DNA of 45,255 nt, taken from an uncultured Bacteroides sp. Lineage in GTDB: Bacteria > Bacteroidota > Bacteroidia > Bacteroidales > Bacteroidaceae. The position numbers were made by a program, and so were the translations under genes. Numbering within the stretch: position 1 is the stretch's first letter; each line of letters begins with the position of its first letter. Location: positions 1-45,255 of the forward strand of contig CALUOT010000019.1 in assembly GCA_944322355.1 (NCBI GenBank), given 5' to 3'. The notes beneath the pieces were generated by a model. That model was given only the letters and a program-made list of their open reading frames with translations, made no database searches and was not told the DNA's origin. Positions 40,335 through 45,255 of this stretch are shown in pieces.

Positions 40335-42566
40335 TTATAGCTGACTGACAATGCGTAGCAAGCCACCGGTGAGCTTCGTCAGTTGTTCCGGTTCGATGAT
40401 GAATGGCGGCATGAGGTAGACCAGCCTGCCGAAGGGCCGCACCCAGATACCTTCCTCGACGAATCGCCGTTGCATCCAGGCCATGTCTACAGGCTGACGG
40501 GTTTCTATCACCCCTATGGCCCCCAGTACGCGCACGTCGGCCACCTGCGGCAGTTCCTTGGCAGGTTGCAGCTCCCGACGCAGTTGCTGACTGATGCGCT
40601 CCACCTTCCCTTGCCAGTCATACTCGGGGGAGGTAAGCAGCCGGATAGAAGCACAAGCACAGGCGCAGGCCAGGGGATTACCCATAAACGTAGGCCCGTG
40701 CATGAAGCAACCCGGCGCGTGATTGCTGATGGTGTCCGCCACTTCATTGGATGCCAATACGGCCGAGAGGGTCATGTATCCGCCCGTCAAGGCTTTGCCG
40801 ATGCATAGGATGTCCGGTTCGGTGCCGGCATGCTCCCAGGCGAATAGCTTCCCGGTGCGTCCGAAGCCCGTGGCAATCTCGTCAAAGATGAGCAGGATGC
40901 CATATTCATGACATAGCTTGACGGCTTCGCGCAAGTACTGCGGATGGTAAAACCACATGCCTCCTGCCCCCTGCACAATAGGCTCGAGGATGAGCGCGGC
41001 CAACTCCTGATGGTGTTCCTCGATGACCTTCCGCAGCGGCAGTATGTCCTCAGGGTCCCATGGGCCGTCATAGCGCGAGTGTGGCTGCGGTACGAAGAAC
41101 CTCACCGGCAGGGCACTACCGAAGAGCGAGTGCATCCCCGTCACCGGATCACATACGGACATGGCATTCCATGTATCGCCATGATAGCCCGAACGGATGG
41201 TGACGAAATTGGTCTTCTGCGCCTTGCCTTTGCCATACCAGTACTGCACGGCCATCTTTAAGGCTACTTCCACGGCCACCGAACCCGAATCCGCATAGAA
41301 TATCTTCTGCATGGAGGGAGGTACCAAGGGCAGCAGCAGACGCCCCAACTCAATGGCCGGTTCATGGGTTAAGCCGCCGAACATGACATGCGCCATCTGC
41401 TTCAGTTGCTCTTCCACGGCCCGGTTCAGCACCGGATGGTTGTAGCCATGCACCTGACACCACCAGGACGACATGCCTTCCACCAAGGTCTCTCCGCTCT
41501 CCAAGGTTATAGTGGCTCCCTGTGCCTGCTTTACCTTATACACCGGTAGGGGGTGGGTGGTGGAGGTGTAAGGATGCCATAGATGTTCGCGGTCGAAGGA
41601 CGAGTCACACAGTCGGTATCCGGCTTCGCGCACCAACTGCTTGTCCTCGGCCACTTTCGAGCCGAGCGTGGTCAGCAAATCCCCTACGATGGCGGAGTTG
41701 ATACCTACGTACAAAGCCTTCTTCACAGCCGACGGGCTTAGCTGTGACCTTCCGCCTGCAAAGCGCAAATAAGCCGTGGGATTGATGAAACGGAACAGGG
41801 CGATGGTGGTCAGCACCTCTTCCTCGGACAGGGGCTCCTGGTGCTCGAGCGGCGTTCCCTGAATGGGGCTGAGCAGATTCAGCGGGATAGAAGCTATATT
41901 CAGCCGGCGCAAGGTGAAGGCCAACTCGATACGTTGCTCCATCGTCTCCCCCATGCCGATGATGCCTCCGCTGCACACTTCCATGCCCACCCGCCGGGCA
42001 GCTTCGAGGGTGCGTATCTTGTCTTCTTGCGTATGGGTAGAGCAGAGTTGGGGGAACAGGCTGGGAGCCGTCTCCAGATTGCAATGATAGCGTGTCACCC
42101 CGGCCTCGTACAGAGCTTGCAAATCCTCCTCATCGGCCAGGCCCAAGGATGCACACAAGGCTATGGACGAGTGGCGACGCAGATGGCGTACGGTAGTGCA
42201 TAATTGTTCAATCTGTTTTTTCGAAGGTTTTCTTCCGCTGGTCACGAGGGAGAATCGGTTTACGTCTTGCGCCTCATTGGCAAGGGCATGTTGCAGACAT
42301 TGTTCAGCAGGAAGCAGGTCATAGGTGTCGGTCTGTGTGGGATAGTGTGAGGACTGTGCGCACCATCGGCAGTTCTCGGGACACCGCCCGGACTTGGCAT
42401 TGATGATGGAACATAGGTCGAATTCACGTCCGGCGCGGGACACGGTAATCTCATGGGCGGCACGGTAGAGTGCCTCGCGGTCGGCTGCATGAGCGAGCCA
42501 TACCGCCTCTTCGGGCGACAGGTCATGGCCTGCCAATACCCGTTGTTTCAAGGATTCAATGGTCAT
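40335..42566 (-). CDS. Fused biotin synthase / DAPA aminotransferase (BioB-BioA)
   Basis: One chain of 743 residues joins two biotin enzymes. Residues 1-320 are BioB, a radical-SAM protein that inserts sulfur into dethiobiotin; the cluster cysteines 62, 66 and 69 lie in [16 protein letters not shown]. From about 323 ([18 protein letters not shown]) it is BioA, which aminates 8-amino-7-oxononanoate with PLP; the lysine is 591 in [13 protein letters not shown]. No linker of note separates them. As far as I recall, this fusion occurs in other Bacteroides. The frame is open for 61 codons upstream to a GTG at 42749 (see the separate entry). It is the first gene of the biotin cluster. Confidence 0.95.
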   Translation of the reverse strand: MTIESLKQRVLAGHDLSPEEAVWLAHAADREALYRAAHEITVSRAGREFDLCSIINAKSGRCPENCRWCAQSSHYPTQTDTYDLLPAEQCLQHALANEAQDVNRFSLVTSGRKPSKKQIEQLCTTVRHLRRHSSIALCASLGLADEEDLQALYEAGVTRYHCNLETAPSLFPQLCSTHTQEDKIRTLEAARRVGMEVCSGGIIGMGETMEQRIELAFTLRRLNIASIPLNLLSPIQGTPLEHQEPLSEEEVLTTIALFRFINPTAYLRFAGGRSQLSPSAVKKALYVGINSAIVGDLLTTLGSKVAEDKQLVREAGYRLCDSSFDREHLWHPYTSTTHPLPVYKVKQAQGATITLESGETLVEGMSSWWCQVHGYNHPVLNRAVEEQLKQMAHVMFGGLTHEPAIELGRLLLPLVPPSMQKIFYADSGSVAVEVALKMAVQYWYGKGKAQKTNFVTIRSGYHGDTWNAMSVCDPVTGMHSLFGSALPVRFFVPQPHSRYDGPWDPEDILPLRKVIEEHHQELAALILEPIVQGAGGMWFYHPQYLREAVKLCHEYGILLIFDEIATGFGRTGKLFAWEHAGTEPDILCIGKALTGGYMTLSAVLASNEVADTISNHAPGCFMHGPTFMGNPLACACACASIRLLTSPEYDWQGKVERISQQLRRELQPAKELPQVADVRVLGAIGVIETRQPVDMAWMQRRFVEEGIWVRPFGRLVYLMPPFIIEPEQLTKLTGGLLRIVSQL

Positions 42567-42749
42567 GTCAGATAGGTTTGGATTGGGGGATGATACCGTG
42601 TTGGTTTGTTTCCGCAGGGAACAATCGGCCACGCCCTTGGGCAAGTGCCCAATGGTCACATTCCGACCTATGCTGGCAAAGGTGGCGAAGCCCTTACGGC
42701 TCCAGCGTCGGAAGCGCAACGATGCCTGGTGTATCAGTCTCTTCTTCAC
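42567..42749 (-). other. In-frame 61-codon basic leader reading frame ahead of bioB
   Basis: From GTG 42749 the frame runs without a stop into the BioB start at 42566. It encodes a strongly basic segment ([20 protein letters not shown], then [16 protein letters not shown]). The promoter -7 box at 42784-42791 places it inside the transcript. From memory, similar RxxRWSRKxYAxF...VTIGxL small proteins occur ahead of other Bacteroidales genes; this is not searched. It may be an N-terminal extension, a small protein whose stop was lost, or an untranslated leader. Confidence 0.5.
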
Positions 42750-42783
42750 GGTTTTTTCCCCTGGTTATGCTATTTATGGGTTG

Positions 42784-42791
42784 CAAAGATA
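42784..42791 (-). promoter_or_regulatory. -7 box (TATCTTTG) of the biotin cluster
   Basis: A TAnnTTTG match on the minus strand. From here the leader to the BioB ATG would be about 210 nt, long for this genome, and it contains the basic reading frame. Confidence 0.75.
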
Positions 42792-42841
42792 AGGTAATTT
42801 CCCTTACGTCCTGCTTGGGACAGGCAAATCTCTCCGTCGGA

Positions 42842-43426
42842 TTAGGGGAAAGGGTGCTCTCGTCCCCGTTGCACCTCGATACGGATGCCAAAGGAACCAT
42901 CCTGCGATTTCAGTTCAAAGGCTCCTTTGAAGTTGTTCTTCTCCCAAGGCAGAGCCGATGGATTGGGTACTCTCCAGCCGTCTTTGTCATACTCGCCATA
43001 GGTATTCAGCCGCCACCCGTTTTTCAAGCGGAAGCTACCCATTTGCAGATTGTCCGTCGTGTTTCCGAACCCCAGGATGCCAAAGGGATTGCGACTGAAG
43101 TAGGGGGATCCGGAGAGGGAAAACAGGTTACTCAGTCCCGAGGAGTAGGTGACATCCGGATTCAGCCGGAAGAGGCTGCTATAATCCTTACTGGCGTCGG
43201 GGACAACCAACTTATAGGAATCCCAATCGGGTGCAGGGGGAGGCATCAGACTGTTCATGTCGAGCAGGAAGCCATCATAGCTCTTGACTTGGTCGGGAAG
43301 CATTCCTTCACCGGCCGGGGTGGCAGATTCCTTCGGCACACTTAGGGTGTCTGCACCGCTTTCGCTCTGCGCCCAAGCAGCTCTGCCGGTGAGGGTGAGG
43401 ATGAGTATAAGTAAGAAACGTTTCAT
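42842..43426 (-). CDS. Small exported protein of unknown function
   Basis: A protein of 194 residues with a signal peptide (MKRFLLILILTLTGRAAWAQ), so it is exported. The mature part is Ser/Pro/Asn-rich and includes LRLNPDVTYSSGLSNLF-like and NPFGILGFGNTTDNLQMGSF stretches, suggestive of a beta-rich fold. It may belong to a Bacteroides DUF (DUF4858 comes to mind, not checked). A longer reading from 43471 is excluded by the -7 box at 43447-43454. The preceding gene on this strand is a response regulator, 80 bp away. Confidence 0.75.
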   Translation of the reverse strand: MKRFLLILILTLTGRAAWAQSESGADTLSVPKESATPAGEGMLPDQVKSYDGFLLDMNSLMPPPAPDWDSYKLVVPDASKDYSSLFRLNPDVTYSSGLSNLFSLSGSPYFSRNPFGILGFGNTTDNLQMGSFRLKNGWRLNTYGEYDKDGWRVPNPSALPWEKNNFKGAFELKSQDGSFGIRIEVQRGREHPFP

Positions 43427-43446
43427 TGCTTTACAGGTTTTGCCCT

Positions 43447-43454
43447 CAAAGGTA
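43447..43454 (-). promoter_or_regulatory. -7 box (TACCTTTG) of the small exported protein gene
   Basis: A TAnnTTTG match on the minus strand, 20 bp before the ATG at 43426, which fixes the start. Confidence 0.72.
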
Positions 43455-43505
43455 GGGCTTTCGCTGCACACACGGAAATCCTTTCACATTATTTGATGCT
43501 ATCTT

Positions 43506-44207
43506 TCAGTTGATGATGAGCTTATAGCCGATGCCCCGGACGTTGACGATGCGTATGTGCTCATCTTGCGAAAGCTTGTGCCGCAGTTTGGTGATGAACA
43601 CATGCAGACTGCGTTGGTTGAAGAACGTATCGTCTCCCCATAGGTCAAGCAGGATGCTGCGCATGTCCACCACTTGGTCAAGGTGGACACACAGGCGGCG
43701 CAGGATTTCACTTTCCCGATAGGAGAGTAGGGTTGTTGTCCCTTGGTAAAACAACTGTTGGGTGCGGGGAGTAAAGACATAATCGCCTATCTCAAATGTG
43801 TCTTGCGGCTGAGGAGGCTGAGCCGTGCCTAGGACGCGTCCAGCCAAGGCCTTGATGCGCACAATCAGTTCCTGCATGCCGAAGGGCTTCTTCAGATAGT
43901 CGTTGCCTCCCAACTCGAATCCTTCCACCACATCATTGATAGCCGAGCGGGCGGTGAGGAAGAGTACGGGTGTCTGTGCATCGTCTTTGCGGATGCGGCG
44001 CACCATCTCGAAGCCATCCATACGGGGCATCATCACGTCGGCCACCAATACATCGGGCTTCTGCTCGTAGAAGAGGCGCAGGCCTTCTTCACCATCCCCG
44101 GCCAACCGGATGCGGAAGCCTTGTCCTTCCAACGTGTCTTTGATAATCATGGCCAGTGTCTGTTCGTCCTCCACCAGGAGAACGTTTATCCATTCATCGT
44201 TCTTCAT
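43506..44207 (-). CDS. Response regulator, OmpR family
   Basis: A cytoplasmic regulator of 233 residues. The receiver has VEDEQ at the acidic pocket, phosphoacceptor Asp57 in VLVADVMMPRMDGF, and the Lys in DYLKKPFGMQEL. The winged helix ends the protein (LSYRESEILRRLCVHLDQVV, then RSLHVFITKLRHKLS). It follows a small lipoprotein gene and a histidine kinase gene on the same strand, which is probably its partner. Confidence 0.94.
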   Translation of the reverse strand: MKNDEWINVLLVEDEQTLAMIIKDTLEGQGFRIRLAGDGEEGLRLFYEQKPDVLVADVMMPRMDGFEMVRRIRKDDAQTPVLFLTARSAINDVVEGFELGGNDYLKKPFGMQELIVRIKALAGRVLGTAQPPQPQDTFEIGDYVFTPRTQQLFYQGTTTLLSYRESEILRRLCVHLDQVVDMRSILLDLWGDDTFFNQRSLHVFITKLRHKLSQDEHIRIVNVRGIGYKLIIN

Positions 44208-44257
44208 TCTTCATTTAATATGTTTTCGCATTGCGCCTGCAATAGGACAAGCGGATT

Positions 44258-44494
44258 TCACCTGTTTCTTTTATTCTGATTTCCGATATTTCTTAAAGAA
44301 TTGTCTATGCTGTTTTTCGTAAGATTACCGTCATGGTGAGAGCAATAGGACGAACCTTTTCGGGCTTTTCTTTCACATCCCGGATAAGAACAGTCGTCGT
44401 AATGACTCGCAAAGTCTAACAGAAAACTACACGAGGACAAAAAGACGGATAGTAGAAAGAGAAAAAGAATGTACTTTGTCGTTTGTTTGATCAT
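44258..44494 (-). CDS. Small Cys/His-rich lipoprotein
   Basis: A protein of 78 residues with a lipoprotein signal (FLFLLSVFLSSC, Cys22). The mature part has CSYPGCERKARKGSSYCSHH, so Cys35, Cys40, Cys51, His53 and His54 could bind a metal such as zinc. It ends in a polar, basic tail. It sits between a histidine kinase gene and a response-regulator gene on the same strand, where a small membrane-associated accessory factor might act. I do not recognise a family. The signal peptide and spaced Cys/His residues argue that it is real. Confidence 0.7.
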   Translation of the reverse strand: MIKQTTKYILFLFLLSVFLSSCSFLLDFASHYDDCSYPGCERKARKGSSYCSHHDGNLTKNSIDNSLRNIGNQNKRNR

Positions 44495-44565
44495 AACTGC
44501 GTTTCATTTAAATATTTGATTCTTATATCATTTACCATACTTCTGATGCTTTCCCCTTATCAGAC

Positions 44566-45255
44566 TCAACTGAAGCTATCCTTTTTTATTTGCGGAATTT
44601 GAGTGAATTTAATCGTGAATTTGCTTCCCTGTCCCGGCTCGCTCTCCACCTCCACCGTACCGCCGTGCCGTTCCGCCATGGTCTTGACATAATACAGACC
44701 GAGGCCGTAGCCCTTCACGTTGTGCAGATTGCCTGTGGGCACTCGGTAGAATTTGTCGAACACATGCGTCTGCTTCTCCTTGGCGATGCCGATGCCTTTG
44801 TCCCGCACAGCGAGGACGAATGTTCCGCCTTGTCGGTGACAATCTATTTCCACTTCAGCCCGTTCCTCGGAGTATTTGATGGCATTGTCCAGCAGGTTGC
44901 TCACGATGTTGCGGAAGTGCGTGCGGTCGGCTGTGACGGTCAGGTCGTTCGGCGTGATGTGCAAGGTGATGTGCACGGGCTTGTCGGCCTTCAGCCTGTG
45001 CTGTTCGACGAGGGGGGCGATGGCTTCGCCCACGGCAAAGGTCGTGGGATGCAGGCGGAACGTCTTGCGCCGCTCCATCGACATGGAAAGAATCTGCTCC
45101 ACCAGTCCGCCGAGAATCTTCAGTTGTTCCTGGCAGACGTGCAGGTAGCGGTTGCGTTTGGCTTCGTCGGCATCCGCGCCGAAGTTCAGCAGGGCGTCGT
45201 TGGCGGCGTAGGCCACGGCGATGGGCGTCTTCAGTTCGTGGGTGATGTTGTTGGT
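44566..45255 (-). CDS. Sensor histidine kinase, 5' end outside the window
   Basis: The last 229 residues of a kinase. The frame is open to the window edge and begins TNNITHELKTPIAVAYAAND, the H-box with the phosphoacceptor His. The ATPase domain follows with NLLDNAIKYS, VRDKGIGIAKEKQTHVFDKF and GYGLGLYYVKTMAERHGG. The sensor and transmembrane parts lie beyond the window. The response regulator at 43506 is the likely partner, with the small lipoprotein gene between them. Confidence 0.93.
   Translation of the reverse strand, partial: TNNITHELKTPIAVAYAANDALLNFGADADEAKRNRYLHVCQEQLKILGGLVEQILSMSMERRKTFRLHPTTFAVGEAIAPLVEQHRLKADKPVHITLHITPNDLTVTADRTHFRNIVSNLLDNAIKYSEERAEVEIDCHRQGGTFVLAVRDKGIGIAKEKQTHVFDKFYRVPTGNLHNVKGYGLGLYYVKTMAERHGGTVEVESEPGQGSKFTIKFTQIPQIKKDSFS

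Overview
The window comes from a Bacteroidales gut-type bacterium, most likely a Bacteroides or close relative. Four things support this: most genes that start a transcript are preceded by the Bacteroides -7 box (TAnnTTTG) and lack a Shine-Dalgarno sequence; ribosomal protein S16 has the long Ala/Glu/Lys-rich tail of that phylum; a biotin synthase is fused to BioA; and the hexuronate genes are controlled by a LacI-type regulator. All of it looks chromosomal. I see no phage, integrase, insertion sequence, rRNA or tRNA.

Layout: (1) carA (5' end outside the window) and carB make carbamoyl phosphate. (2) An AraC-type regulator diverges from a five-gene efflux operon: TolC-like channel, lipoprotein adaptor, fused double ABC ATPase and two ABC-2 permeases. 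(3) A GNAT acetyltransferase, S16 (rpsP) and an NhaC-type antiporter. (4) A hexuronate block: lacI and uxaA on the minus strand, kdgK and eda on the plus strand, with a matching operator-like site near each of the two divergent promoters. A four-helix-bundle gene flanked by perfect inverted repeats sits between kdgK and eda. (5) A membrane glycosyltransferase with an asparagine-synthetase-like enzyme that has no N-terminal cysteine. (6) A two-component system, a conserved protein, an ABC-F ATPase, a PHP phosphatase and an acyl-CoA ligase. (7) A roughly 1 kb region without credible genes, holding a repeat array and a candidate small RNA. (8) A fucose-isomerase-like protein, an aminotransferase, a LolC/E-like permease and a glycosyltransferase. 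(9) A biotin cluster transcribed leftward: bioB-bioA fusion, bioF, bioG, bioC, then bioD. (10) A small secreted protein, a response regulator, a small Cys/His-rich lipoprotein and the 3' part of a histidine kinase running off the window.

The most unusual signal is not a gene. At five intergenic loci (about 1041-1143, 4521-4650, 12338-12425, 31023-31153, 37649-37731) there are short tandem arrays whose sequence is unique to the locus but whose period is always 21-23 bp, nearly always combined with perfect palindromes of 8-18 bp. They lie inside an operon, between convergent genes, after terminators and in empty DNA. I cannot assign them to a known element. Other leads are the inverted-repeat-flanked four-helix-bundle cassette, a gene-less AT-rich palindrome of similar style in the efflux operon, a basic 61-residue reading frame fused in frame ahead of BioB, and a 16-bp perfect hairpin inside the asparagine-synthetase-like gene.
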